Assembly (NCBI GenBank): GCA_050251575.1
Contig: JBFWMP010000081.1
Span: 1 to 12,512, forward strand
Source: X23 sp050251575
GTDB lineage: Bacteria > Bacillota > Clostridia > SK-Y3
Direction of reading: 5' to 3'
Length of the DNA: 12,512 nt
This document shows positions 1 to 7,265 of the stretch, in pieces. The first letter of the stretch is position 1. Each line of letters opens with the position of its first letter. The notes beneath the pieces are model-generated. The model saw only the letters and a list, made by a program, of their open reading frames with translations. It ran no database searches and had not been told where the DNA came from. The position numbers and the translations under genes are program-made.

Positions 1-138
1 AATCAAGAAAAGGACTTGTGGCATAATTTGGTAAAGTCTGCAATGTCCTATGATTATTCATGGGATAAACAGGCTGATAAGTATATAGAGTTGTTTCATT
101 TAGCAGTTGATAAAATAAAGCAGGGTGCTAAAACTTAA
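1..138 (+). CDS. glgA: Probable glycogen/starch synthase, C-terminal fragment
   Basis: An open frame enters from the left edge and ends at TAA 136-138, giving the last 45 residues of a protein. The tail contains DLWHNLVKSAM and then YDYSWDKQADKYIELF. This resembles the end of GT5 bacterial glycogen synthases, where a W..L..NAM segment precedes a D.SW...A..Y..LY helix closing the C-terminal Rossmann domain. If so, the enzyme adds glucose from ADP-glucose to glycogen in the cytoplasm. The catalytic parts lie outside the window, so the identification rests only on this tail. No T-rich terminator follows; an inverted repeat starts 14 bases downstream. Confidence 0.6.
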   Translation, partial: NQEKDLWHNLVKSAMSYDYSWDKQADKYIELFHLAVDKIKQGAKT

Positions 139-151
139 TATGAGATATAGA

Positions 152-264
152 AATAATGTGACATAGTTGCATTGATTGTCATCCTCAACGTAGTGAAGGA
201 TCTTATGTTTCAAAGTACAAGGATTCTTCACTGCGTTCAGAAAAACAGATAACGTCGCATTATT
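152..264. repeat. Nested imperfect inverted repeat (REP/MITE-like element)
   Basis: Two nested stems are visible. The outer arms 152-162 (AATAATGTGAC) and 254-264 (GTCGCATTATT) pair over 11 bases with one G-T wobble. The inner arms, about 184-204 (CTCAACGTAGTGAAGGATC) and 219-240 (GGATTCTTCACTGCGTTCAG), pair with a few mismatches. The inner core resembles a widespread bacterial repeat of the type TCATCCTGAACG.AGTGAAGGATC followed by its complement. It fills the gap between glgA and nth and could fold in the transcript of either strand. There is no coding capacity. Membership in a genome-wide family is inferred from the consensus and not shown within this window. Confidence 0.65.
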
Positions 265-313
265 CTACTAATCATACTAAATATTGGTATAATAAATGAG
301 AAGGAGGAACTAT

Positions 314-937
314 ATGAATAAAGATACGAATGATATTTATAAAATTCTTTATGACTTATATCCTGATGCGCACTGCGAGCTTAATCATAGGAATCCATTC
401 CAGCTTCTTGTGGCTACTATTTTAAGTGCTCAAACGACAGATAAACAGGTCAATAAGGTTACTGAGAAGTTATTTGAAAAATATAAGATACCTGAGGACT
501 TTTTGAAACTGACTCAGGAACAATTGGAACAAGAAATAAAAAAAATAGGATTATATAGAAGTAAAGCAAAGAATATTCTGCAAATGTGCAGAACTTTAAT
601 CATAGAGCATGATGGACAAGTTCCTGATAACAGAGAAGATCTGATGAAGCTGGCAGGAGTAGGAAGGAAAACAGCCAATGTAGTCTTAAGTAATGCCTTT
701 AATGTACCTGCTTTTGCTGTTGATACTCATGTTTTCAGAGTTTCAAACAGAATCGGTCTGGTAGAGGAGGATGATGTATTGAAAACCGAGTTAGCATTAG
801 AAAAAACAATACCTAAGGAACATTGGATACAGATGCATCATTTATTAATTTTTCATGGCAGACGGACCTGTTCGGCTCGAAATCCGAAATGTCATCTATG
901 TCCATTAATAGAGCATTGCAAATATTATCATGGATAG
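314..937 (+). CDS. nth: Endonuclease III (DNA glycosylase/AP lyase)
   Basis: This base-excision repair enzyme removes oxidised pyrimidines and nicks abasic sites in the cytoplasm. The 207-residue product matches the usual size of about 210. The helix-hairpin-helix is LAGVGRKTANVVL (113-125), with the catalytic lysine at K119. The catalytic aspartate is D137 in AVDTHVFRVSNR. The iron-sulfur loop is complete, with C186, C193, C196 and C202 spaced C-X6-C-X2-C-X5-C. I chose the ATG at 314 because AAGGAGG at 301-307 sits 6 bases before it. An in-frame ATG at 296 overlaps the region of that ribosome binding site and is not credible. A TATAAT at 288-293 could be a -10 box, but no clear -35 accompanies it. 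Confidence 0.95.
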   Translation: MNKDTNDIYKILYDLYPDAHCELNHRNPFQLLVATILSAQTTDKQVNKVTEKLFEKYKIPEDFLKLTQEQLEQEIKKIGLYRSKAKNILQMCRTLIIEHDGQVPDNREDLMKLAGVGRKTANVVLSNAFNVPAFAVDTHVFRVSNRIGLVEEDDVLKTELALEKTIPKEHWIQMHHLLIFHGRRTCSARNPKCHLCPLIEHCKYYHG

Positions 938-967
938 GAAAGGTTCCTATCCACGTTTGGTTTTTTT
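932..967 (+). terminator. Rho-independent terminator after nth
   Basis: A perfect 9-bp stem, GGATAGGAA (932-940) with TTCCTATCC (944-952), has a 3-base loop. It is followed by ACGTTTGG and a run of seven T (961-967). The stem overlaps the nth stop codon (935-937) and also the stop codon of the convergent exporter gene (947-949). The T-run exists only on the + strand side, so it should work mainly for nth. Confidence 0.75.
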
Positions 968-1366
968 GAACAATGAGGAACTGATGGCTATTGCAGCAGC
1001 GATAGAACCTGCAATAAAGATAGTCTCAATAGCCATATGTGCAGCATCTGAATATTGGTCTAAAACAAGCCGAAGCATCGTATAATATAATCCGGTGCCG
1101 GGAACTAGGGGAATTATTCCTGATGTAAGAAATATAGTTGCAGGCATTTTAAAGTAGCGGGCCAGATATTCACTCAGGATACCCACTGCCAAGGCTCCTA
1201 AAAAGCTGCCAAGTATGGGTGAGTGGTAAGTATTATAAAAATAAGAATAGATTAACCAGCCAATACAACCATTTATACCAGTTATAAAGATGGATTTTTT
1301 CGGAGCATTAAATACGACAGCAAAAAAAAGTGTAGCAAAGTAGGCATATAAAGATTCAATGATCAT
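947..1366 (-). CDS. Threonine/serine exporter, ThrE_2/DUF3815 (YjjB-like) subunit
   Basis: This is the small membrane half of a split ThrE-type exporter, 139 residues, with about four hydrophobic segments and the family signature LVPGTGLY in its second half. In Corynebacterium a single ThrE protein carries both halves and exports threonine and serine. In E. coli the split pair is YjjP/YjjB, which has been linked to succinate export, so the substrate here is open. The start at 1366 is supported by GGAGG (1380-1376 on the minus strand) 9 bases upstream. The ATG overlaps the TGA of the preceding gene as ATGA (1363-1366), which implies translational coupling and a two-subunit complex. An upstream in-frame ATG at 1396 lies inside the partner gene before that ribosome binding site and is less likely. 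Confidence 0.85.
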   Translation of the reverse strand: MIIESLYAYFATLFFAVVFNAPKKSIFITGINGCIGWLIYSYFYNTYHSPILGSFLGALAVGILSEYLARYFKMPATIFLTSGIIPLVPGTGLYYTMLRLVLDQYSDAAHMAIETIFIAGSIAAAIAISSSLFKKTKRG

Positions 1367-2160
1367 AATGAAATGCCTCCAATTAATACAATCCATATTT
1401 TTAATACAATCCCTACACCGGCTGCAATAGAAATGGCAATAAGCAGAGCCTCCGCACCACGCGTAGTTCCCGAAACAAGATCACCGTATATGGTATCGCG
1501 TATAGCACTGGTAATAGCTAATCCAGGCAGAAGAGGCATAATTGATCCTATAATGATTTTATCCATGCTTCCAATGTGTAAAATTTCTGCAAACAATATT
1601 GCAATCACTGCTGATATTGAACCGCCTACAAGATTAGGAATGAAATAAGATATTCCTCTGTTCAATGAGAAGATAGCAAAAGTTTGTATCAGGGCACCAC
1701 AAAAAGCAGCAATCAGGCTATCTCCTAAGCTACCACCCAGCAATATTGCAAAAAAGCCTGATGAGCATCCGGCAGATAGAATATGATAGAGCCTTTTTTG
1801 TGTATCGCTATTATCAATCTCTTCAAGGAGGATTAATGCTTCTTCAAAGCTAATTACACCGGCAACGAACTGCCTTGAGATATTATTTACTTGGTAAACT
1901 TTAGATAAGTTTGTAGTCCTAGTTTTCACCCTTCGGATAGTTGTAAAATGTTCATCTGTCTTAGTATGTACGGACACAAAAATTCCCGTGGGCGTTACAA
2001 AGGTATTTACAGCATTTATATCTTCAACACTGCATATCCGCTCCATAGTGTCTTCTATCCTATAAGTTTCAGCACCGCTTTCCAACATGATTTTCCCGGC
2101 GAGGATAACCAGTTTAAGAATATTCTTATCATTCATTGCATTTATCATCCTATTATTCAT
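1363..2160 (-). CDS. Threonine/serine exporter, ThrE/DUF1212 (YjjP-like) subunit
   Basis: This is the large half of the split ThrE-type exporter, 265 residues. The N-terminal cytoplasmic part carries the conserved GAETYRIEDTM (29-39) and PTGIFVSV (57-64). The C-terminal half has about five hydrophobic segments, with the conserved stretches LLPGLAITSAIRD (210-222) and GDLVSGTTRGAEA (226-238). It is the upstream gene of a two-gene minus-strand operon and ends in an ATGA overlap with its partner. The start is uncertain. ATGs at 2160, 2148 and 2136 are in frame, none has a strong ribosome binding site, and the last would remove eight residues. The role is probably efflux of small amino acids or related acids. 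Confidence 0.85.
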   Translation of the reverse strand: MNNRMINAMNDKNILKLVILAGKIMLESGAETYRIEDTMERICSVEDINAVNTFVTPTGIFVSVHTKTDEHFTTIRRVKTRTTNLSKVYQVNNISRQFVAGVISFEEALILLEEIDNSDTQKRLYHILSAGCSSGFFAILLGGSLGDSLIAAFCGALIQTFAIFSLNRGISYFIPNLVGGSISAVIAILFAEILHIGSMDKIIIGSIMPLLPGLAITSAIRDTIYGDLVSGTTRGAEALLIAISIAAGVGIVLKIWIVLIGGISL

Positions 2161-2202
2161 TAATCATTTGAAATACTTTTATCAATTTATTGCTATAAGC
2201 TA

Positions 2203-2231
2203 TTGTAAAAAAAATGCTTTATAAGTATAAT
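2203..2231 (+). promoter_or_regulatory. Sigma-A-type promoter for glyA
   Basis: TTGTAA (2203-2208) and TATAAT (2226-2231) are separated by exactly 17 bases. This places the transcript start near 2238 and gives a leader of about 114 nt before glyA. The leader shows no riboswitch-like structure that I can recognise, only a weak 6-bp pairing of AGTTCA (2273) with TGAACT (2311). Confidence 0.65.
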
Positions 2232-2351
2232 ATGAATAAAATATGTCAATTATCGTCTATTATTCATTTTACAGTTCATTGTTTAATTATATCTGTTTTT
2301 TCTTAACCTGTGAACTATAAAAGATAAATAAATTCATGAAAGGGTGTTCGA

Positions 2352-3587
2352 ATGTTTAGTACAGAAGAAGTAAAAAAAATTGATCCTGAAGTAGCAGAAG
2401 CCATTGAGTTAGAAATAGCGAGGCAAAAAAATAAAATCGAGTTAATTGCTTCGGAAAATTTTGTAAGTCAAGCAGTTATGGAAGCTATGGGTACTCCGTT
2501 GACAAATAAATATGCAGAAGGTTATCCTGGCAGAAGATATTACGGCGGATGTGAATGTATTGATATCGTTGAACGTCTTGCAATTGAAAGGGCTAAAAAG
2601 ATATTTGGAGCAGATCATGCAAATGTGCAGCCGCATTCCGGCGCACAAGCAAATACTGCAGTATATTTTGCAGTTTTAAAACCCGGTGATACGATCTTGG
2701 GAATGAATCTTGCCCACGGCGGACATTTAACCCATGGAAGTCCTGTGAATATCTCCGGCTCCTATTTTAAAATTGTACCTTATGGAGTAAGAGAAGATAC
2801 TCAAACAATTGATTATGATGAGGTAAGAAGATTAGCGAAAGAACATCAGCCTAAAATAATTGTTGCAGGAGCTAGTGCATACTCAAGAACAATTGACTTT
2901 GCAGCCTTTAGTGAGATTGCAAAGGAAGTAGGCGCGTACTTTATGGTTGATATGGCGCATATATCCGGATTGGTAGCTGCAGGTGTTCATCCAAGTCCTG
3001 TACCCTATGCAGATTTTGTGACGACAACTACACACAAGACGTTAAGAGGACCAAGAGGTGGTATGATTCTTTGTAAGGAAGAGTTTGCTAAAGCTATTGA
3101 CAAAGCGATATTCCCGGGTACTCAAGGCGGACCGTTAATGCATGTGATTGCGGCTAAGGCAGTAAGCTTTAAAGAGGCATTAAGTGATGAATTTAAAGCT
3201 TATCAGAGGCAGATTATTAAGAATGCTGCTGCACTATCCCAGGCACTTATAGCAGAAGGTTTCAACTTGGTGTCGGGTGGGACTGATAATCATCTGATAC
3301 TGATTGACTTAAGAAATATGAATGTGTCCGGTAAGGTTGCAGAAAAGATGTTGGATGATATAGGCATTACCTGTAATAAAAATGCAATACCTTATGATCC
3401 TGAAAGTCCATTTATTACAAGTGGCATCCGGGTAGGTACTCCAGCAGTAACAACAAAAGGAATGAAGGAAGAAGATATGGTTGAAATAGCTAACCTTATT
3501 AAGCTGACTATTACAGAGCTGGATACAAAGAAAGCAGAAATCGAAAGCAGAGTGAAGACACTATGCGATAAATATCCAATATATTAA
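2352..3587 (+). CDS. glyA: Serine hydroxymethyltransferase
   Basis: This PLP enzyme converts serine and tetrahydrofolate to glycine and 5,10-methylene-THF, feeding one-carbon metabolism in the cytoplasm. At 411 residues it is full length for the bacterial family. The N-terminal IELIASENFVS (29-39) and the tetrahydrofolate/PLP segment YAEGYPGRRYYGGCE (54-68) are intact. D200 in VDMAHISG contacts the PLP ring. The Schiff-base lysine is K229 in TTTTHKTLRGPRGG. The ATG at 2352 has AAAGGG about 7 bases upstream. The gene has its own promoter and stands alone, with a palindromic repeat after its stop. Nothing is missing from the active site. Confidence 0.97.
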   Translation: MFSTEEVKKIDPEVAEAIELEIARQKNKIELIASENFVSQAVMEAMGTPLTNKYAEGYPGRRYYGGCECIDIVERLAIERAKKIFGADHANVQPHSGAQANTAVYFAVLKPGDTILGMNLAHGGHLTHGSPVNISGSYFKIVPYGVREDTQTIDYDEVRRLAKEHQPKIIVAGASAYSRTIDFAAFSEIAKEVGAYFMVDMAHISGLVAAGVHPSPVPYADFVTTTTHKTLRGPRGGMILCKEEFAKAIDKAIFPGTQGGPLMHVIAAKAVSFKEALSDEFKAYQRQIIKNAAALSQALIAEGFNLVSGGTDNHLILIDLRNMNVSGKVAEKMLDDIGITCNKNAIPYDPESPFITSGIRVGTPAVTTKGMKEEDMVEIANLIKLTITELDTKKAEIESRVKTLCDKYPIY

Positions 3588-3594
3588 TGAGCAG

Positions 3595-3673
3595 AGAGTA
3601 GAGTGTGGGGAGTGAGGAGTGAGGAGAGAAAAGTTGGTTGTTTCTCCCCACGATCCACTCCCCACTCCTCACT
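3595..3673. repeat. GGAGTGA-rich imperfect palindrome
   Basis: The left arm (about 3595-3631) is purine-rich and contains tandem GAGTGAG units. The right arm (3641-3673) is a pyrimidine-rich near reverse complement. The arms are joined by the 9-base loop AGTTGGTTG (3632-3640). The pairing is imperfect but extends more than 30 bases per arm, and the closing GAGAAA/TTTCTC is perfect. It lies between glyA and rarA. The transcript hairpin is followed by AAAGGAGTTTTTC, so it may also weakly terminate or stabilise the glyA message. The strong strand asymmetry and tandem 7-mer units suggest a dispersed non-coding repeat and not a dedicated terminator. Confidence 0.65.
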
Positions 3674-3705
3674 AAAGGAGTTTTTCAAAAAGGATTGTGA
3701 TTTTT

Positions 3706-4971
3706 ATGACTCAACCATTGGCAGATAAAATAAGACCAAGTAAAATAGAGGATGTTGTAGGTCAGCAACATTTATTAGGTAAAGGCAAGATTCTTAATAA
3801 GATATTATCTTCAGGGCATATAACAAACATGATATTTTATGGACCACCGGGGACAGGAAAAACTACAGTAGCTAATATCATTGCCAATATTACAAATAAA
3901 ACACTGCATAAGCTGAATGCTACCAATGCTTCAGTGAAAGATATCAAAGAGATTATAAGTGAGTTGGATACGTTCATGGGTTCCAATGGTGTCTTGCTTT
4001 ATTTGGATGAGATTCAGAACTTTAATAAAAAGCAGCAGCAGTCATTGTTGGAATTCATGGAAAATGGTAAGATAACACTCATCGCAAGTACGACAGAAAA
4101 TCCATACTTTTATATATATAATGCAATTTTAAGCCGTGCGACGGTACTTGAATTTAAGTTGCTTACAAAAGAGGATATAGTCAAAGCTTTAGAGCGGACT
4201 GTTAAAATTGCAGAACAGGATTATTCAAACATTTCCTATGAGAAAGGAATCTTTAACTATATTGCTGAGGTGAGCAGTGGTGATTTAAGAAAGGCGATTA
4301 ATACGGTTGAACTTGCCATTTATTCCAGTAATGTAGATGAGAGAGGCAATATAGTTATTGAGTTAGAAACGGTAAAAGAATGTGCCCAAAAAAAAATTAT
4401 CAATTATGATAAGGATGGGGATAGTCATTACGATATTTTGAGTGCTTTTCAAAAATCTATCAGAGGGAGCGATGCTGATGCTTCACTGCACTATCTGGCA
4501 AGACTGGTTCAGTCCGGGGATTTAATTTCCATATGCCGACGACTTTTAGTAATAGCGTCAGAGGATATCGGGCTAGCTTATCCTAATGCAATCTCTATTG
4601 TGAAAAGCTGTGTGGATGCATCCATGCAGCTAGGTTTTCCAGAAGCAAGAATCCCACTTGCCCAGGCAGTTATTGTGCTGGCGACAGCTCCTAAGTCAAA
4701 TTCGGTAATTTGTGCGATAGATGCAGCAATAAATGATGTGAATACCCGTGATATCGGAGACATTCCTTCGCATTTGAAAGATGCACATTACGGCGGTGCT
4801 GCTAAGATGGAGAGAGGTATAGAATATAAGTATCCTCATAACTTCAGTAATAACTATATTGAGCAGCAATATCTTCCTGACAATATTCGGGATGAAGTTT
4901 ATTATTTACCGGGTAAGAACAAAATGGAAGAACAAATAGAGCGGTACCATAGTGGTATTAAAAAGAAATAA
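3706..4971 (+). CDS. rarA: Replication-associated recombination protein A (RarA/MgsA-family AAA+ ATPase)
   Basis: This clamp-loader-related AAA+ ATPase acts at stalled replication forks with single-strand DNA binding protein. The product is 421 residues, typical for the family. Walker A is GPPGTGKTT (46-54), Walker B is LLYLDEIQNF with D101 and E102, sensor 1 is LIASTTENP (125-133), the arginine finger is in LSRA (R144), and sensor 2 is in SGDLRKAIN. The C-terminal RarA region ends with the characteristic YLP..IRDEVYYLPG. A GTG at 3697 is in frame but lies only two bases after AAAAAGGA (3687-3694). The ATG at 3706 is 11 bases away and is preferred, though not certain. The Walker B neighbourhood reads QNFNKKQQ where many bacteria have HRFNK, a variation that does not affect the catalytic residues. 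Confidence 0.92.
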   Translation: MTQPLADKIRPSKIEDVVGQQHLLGKGKILNKILSSGHITNMIFYGPPGTGKTTVANIIANITNKTLHKLNATNASVKDIKEIISELDTFMGSNGVLLYLDEIQNFNKKQQQSLLEFMENGKITLIASTTENPYFYIYNAILSRATVLEFKLLTKEDIVKALERTVKIAEQDYSNISYEKGIFNYIAEVSSGDLRKAINTVELAIYSSNVDERGNIVIELETVKECAQKKIINYDKDGDSHYDILSAFQKSIRGSDADASLHYLARLVQSGDLISICRRLLVIASEDIGLAYPNAISIVKSCVDASMQLGFPEARIPLAQAVIVLATAPKSNSVICAIDAAINDVNTRDIGDIPSHLKDAHYGGAAKMERGIEYKYPHNFSNNYIEQQYLPDNIRDEVYYLPGKNKMEEQIERYHSGIKKK

Positions 4972-4998
4972 AACTATTAAGTTTAGGAGAAATAAGAA

Positions 4999-5286
4999 TT
5001 GGAAAAGACGAGATTAATAAAATCAGTTACCATACTTACTATTATAACTACGGTAATAACTCTTGTGAGTGCAGCATTTGATTTTTTGATGTCGAGGTAT
5101 CTATCACATAAATTTCATATGGATGCAAGTAACGCAAGTTCAATAGGGATTATAGGCGGTGCAGATGGACCAACAGCCATTTTTGTGACAGGTAAAGCAT
5201 CTTTGCATTTAATTACTATCATATTTGGATTGTTTTCAATAGCTGGAATTGTATATCGAATTTTTACAAGAAAAACACTAAAATAG
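4999..5286 (+). CDS. Small two-TM protein with a GGADGPT decarboxylase-beta-like motif
   Basis: The product has 95 residues. It has a hydrophobic N-terminal segment (about 7-30), a middle segment SIGIIGGADGPTAIFVTG (48-65), a second hydrophobic segment (about 68-89) and a basic tail RKTLK. The middle segment matches a signature of the beta subunit of sodium-translocating decarboxylases (OadB, GcdB and MmdB types), which are much larger proteins with many membrane segments. The rest of that protein is absent here, so this is not a functional beta subunit by itself. The start is TTG at 4999, with AGGAG (4985-4989) 9 bases upstream. It lies 27 bases after rarA and is probably cotranscribed with it. 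It looks intact, not like a decayed fragment, because the start, ribosome binding site and both membrane ends are well formed. Its function is unknown. Confidence 0.75.
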   Translation: MEKTRLIKSVTILTIITTVITLVSAAFDFLMSRYLSHKFHMDASNASSIGIIGGADGPTAIFVTGKASLHLITIIFGLFSIAGIVYRIFTRKTLK

Positions 5287-5366
5287 TGATCATTTGAATA
5301 GTAGGGACGATTCTTCAGGTGGAGTTTTTACCTATTCTTAGTGAATTAATATCTAATGTATTATAT

Positions 5367-6332
5367 CTATATAGAAAGATTTTGATACTGTTTAAAGAGT
5401 ACTTGTGTCATTTCAATAAGATCTAATAAATACTTTGTAATAACTTTATCTTTATAATAGCGCAGTACGACTTTGTTCTCTAACAGACAATCGTTGATGG
5501 GCAGAATATTTAATTTGTTTTTTAAATCAGGGTCTTGTTTAATTAGGGAATATAGCACCATTTGCGGCGAAAAGATAACTCCCATTCCCTGTTTGCAGAG
5601 AGGGAGCAACAATGGACCATTATTAGATTCGATTAGGATATTCGGTTTAATCTTCCTATCACGGAAATATTGTTGGACTCCGGTATGAATGCGGCTGGAG
5701 TGTGGATTCATAATTAATGGAAAATCAGCAAAGTTCTGAAGACAAACACCATTCTTAAATGTTTCCTTACAGGCAGGAAACTGGTCAGGAAAATGTTGTT
5801 TCAGCAGATCGTCTGAAACAAGCAAATATACCGTCTCATCTAGAAGCTTAATTGTATGAAACAGCTTTTCATCGACAGGGGTTTCGCCTGTATCAACACC
5901 AATCATTACATCGATCTCACCGTTTAAAATATAATTTTCAAGAGAAGCAGTGTGTGCTTCTTTCAGGGAAAACTCAACATTTGGATATTTGTTTTTGAAA
6001 AGCGGTAATATTATAGGAATATATGCGTAGGATCGGGTACGTGGAATTCCTAAAGCAATTTTACCGCTATAATTTTGACGGATATAACTGAACTCAGCCA
6101 GCAGGTGCTCTTCGATGGCTTGAAACTGCTTGGTTGCCTCAAGAAGCTGCTGTCCGGCATAAGTAAGTTTAAGTGTGGGCTTGCGTTCAAATAACATAAC
6201 ATCAAAGTGATCTTCTAACTGCTTAATATGCTGGCTTAAGCATTGTTGTGTGACATAAAGTCTTTCTGCTGCCCTTGTAAAATTCAACTCTTTTGCAATT
6301 TCAGAAAAATACTTGAAACTAAGAGAATTCAT
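5367..6332 (-). CDS. LysR-family transcriptional regulator
   Basis: The 321-residue size is typical for LysR regulators. The N-terminal winged helix-turn-helix occupies about residues 4-62, with the recognition region FTRAAERLYVTQQCLSQHIK (18-37). The following domain (about 90-300) is the periplasmic-binding-like effector domain. The start is ATG 6332, with AGGGGGG (6346-6340 on the minus strand) 7 bases upstream. A GTG two codons earlier is too close to that site. The gene is divergent from the aldolase-dehydrogenase-transporter operon across about 166 bases, the classic LysR arrangement, so it probably controls that operon in response to the imported carboxylate or a derivative. The effector cannot be read from the sequence. 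Confidence 0.9.
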   Translation of the reverse strand: MNSLSFKYFSEIAKELNFTRAAERLYVTQQCLSQHIKQLEDHFDVMLFERKPTLKLTYAGQQLLEATKQFQAIEEHLLAEFSYIRQNYSGKIALGIPRTRSYAYIPIILPLFKNKYPNVEFSLKEAHTASLENYILNGEIDVMIGVDTGETPVDEKLFHTIKLLDETVYLLVSDDLLKQHFPDQFPACKETFKNGVCLQNFADFPLIMNPHSSRIHTGVQQYFRDRKIKPNILIESNNGPLLLPLCKQGMGVIFSPQMVLYSLIKQDPDLKNKLNILPINDCLLENKVVLRYYKDKVITKYLLDLIEMTQVLFKQYQNLSI

Positions 6333-6498
6333 ATGCACGCCCCCCTAATAACCAAAATAAAATCCTTGTGAAAGATACAAAAATTTAGTGTTTTACTTTG
6401 TCCTATTCTTATATTAACATATACATAACGCATTTTAAACATTATTTTCTTGAAATGTAATAATAAAACAATTTAATTAAGAAAAGGGGTTGTTGTAA
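6333..6498. promoter_or_regulatory. Divergent control region between lysR and the aldolase operon
   Basis: This AT-rich gap must hold the promoters of both the regulator and the operon. The clearest element is the inverted repeat ACATT-N10-AATGT (6439-6458). It overlaps a possible -35 TTGAAA (6450-6455), which is followed after 16 bases by TTTAAT (6472-6477). That promoter would leave a very short leader, so it is tentative. A second weak symmetry, ACAAA (6377-6381) with TTTGT (6397-6401), lies nearer the regulator. LysR proteins usually bind dyad sites in such gaps, but no site here fits a T-N11-A consensus with certainty. Confidence 0.4.
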
Positions 6499-7209
6499 AT
6501 GATTAAGCCAAAATTTGGAGAATTTGCTCCTTTGCTGCCTGTTGAGGTAATAGAGAGGGCGTCTAAGCTAGGATCAGCGCTGCTGTGTGATGGTATGAAG
6601 GGGATGGGAGTTCCGTTTGAAGGCTGTATGGATGCAGGCATTGATCCAGTTGATGTCAATATGAAAGTAGTGGGGACAGCATATACGCTTAGCACCGACT
6701 CCGGTGATAATTTACCTATTCACCTTGCAATGAAATTTGCAAAAGAAGGCTACGTTTTGGTAATCGACGGGAAAGGTCACCAAGAGCATCCATATTTTGG
6801 AGACTTGATTGTGACTCAGGCCAAGATACTTGGTATTGAAGGTATCGTAATCGATGGATACATAAGAGACCGATTGGGAATGATTGAAATCGGCCTGCCT
6901 ATCTTTTCAAGAGGATATATGCAAAGAGGGCCAGGTAAGCAGAATCCGGGTGAAGTAAATCTTCCCATTGTCTGTGGTGGTGTGCACGTCAATCCAGGTG
7001 ATTTGATTGTAGGCGATTGCGATGGGGTTACTGTAGTTCCGAAGGAGCATATTGAAGAGGCATTAGAAAAAGCTGAGAAGAAGTTAGCCTATGAATTGGA
7101 TAGGAGAGCAAAGCTTGATGAGTATGCAAGAAGAAAAGCTTCCGGTGAAGAACTGTTCAGCCTTACTCCCAAATGGGCTGATGAAATGTTGGCGGAGATA
7201 GGCCTGTAA
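6499..7209 (+). CDS. RraA-fold class II pyruvate aldolase (HMG/CHA aldolase-like)
   Basis: The product has 236 residues and belongs to the RraA/dimethylmenaquinone-methyltransferase-like fold. Its characterised catabolic members are metal-dependent aldolases that split 4-hydroxy-4-methyl-2-oxoglutarate or 4-carboxy-4-hydroxy-2-oxoadipate to pyruvate plus pyruvate or oxaloacetate. The D-X20-R-D motif of these aldolases is present: D102, then R123 and D124 in GYIRDRLG. The acidic residue at R-D-X2 seen in RraA-type proteins is replaced by G127. The charged helical C-terminus after about 182 also makes it longer than RraA itself (about 160). AAGGGG (6484-6489) lies 9 bases before the ATG. As the first gene of the operon with a dehydrogenase and a tricarboxylate transporter, it is most likely a catabolic aldolase or oxo-acid decarboxylase, not an RNase E inhibitor. 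The exact substrate is unknown. Confidence 0.82.
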   Translation: MIKPKFGEFAPLLPVEVIERASKLGSALLCDGMKGMGVPFEGCMDAGIDPVDVNMKVVGTAYTLSTDSGDNLPIHLAMKFAKEGYVLVIDGKGHQEHPYFGDLIVTQAKILGIEGIVIDGYIRDRLGMIEIGLPIFSRGYMQRGPGKQNPGEVNLPIVCGGVHVNPGDLIVGDCDGVTVVPKEHIEEALEKAEKKLAYELDRRAKLDEYARRKASGEELFSLTPKWADEMLAEIGL

Positions 7210-7265
7210 AACATAACTGCTAGGCTTGTTTAACAAGGAAAATGATAGTAAAGAGGTGACTAAAA

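Noticed and set aside
296..313. Upstream ATG extending nth by six residues
   Set aside because: The extra codons overlap the AAGGAGG that serves ATG 314, and the family begins near the later Met.
2238..2351. Possible riboswitch in the glyA leader
   Set aside because: The leader is AT-rich with only a 6-bp weak stem and no conserved core that I can match to known glycine, THF or SAM riboswitches.
5287..5366. Possible terminator between the 95-residue protein and lysR
   Set aside because: Only a 6-bp GAATAG/CTATTC pairing with a long loop and no proper T-run; too weak to call.
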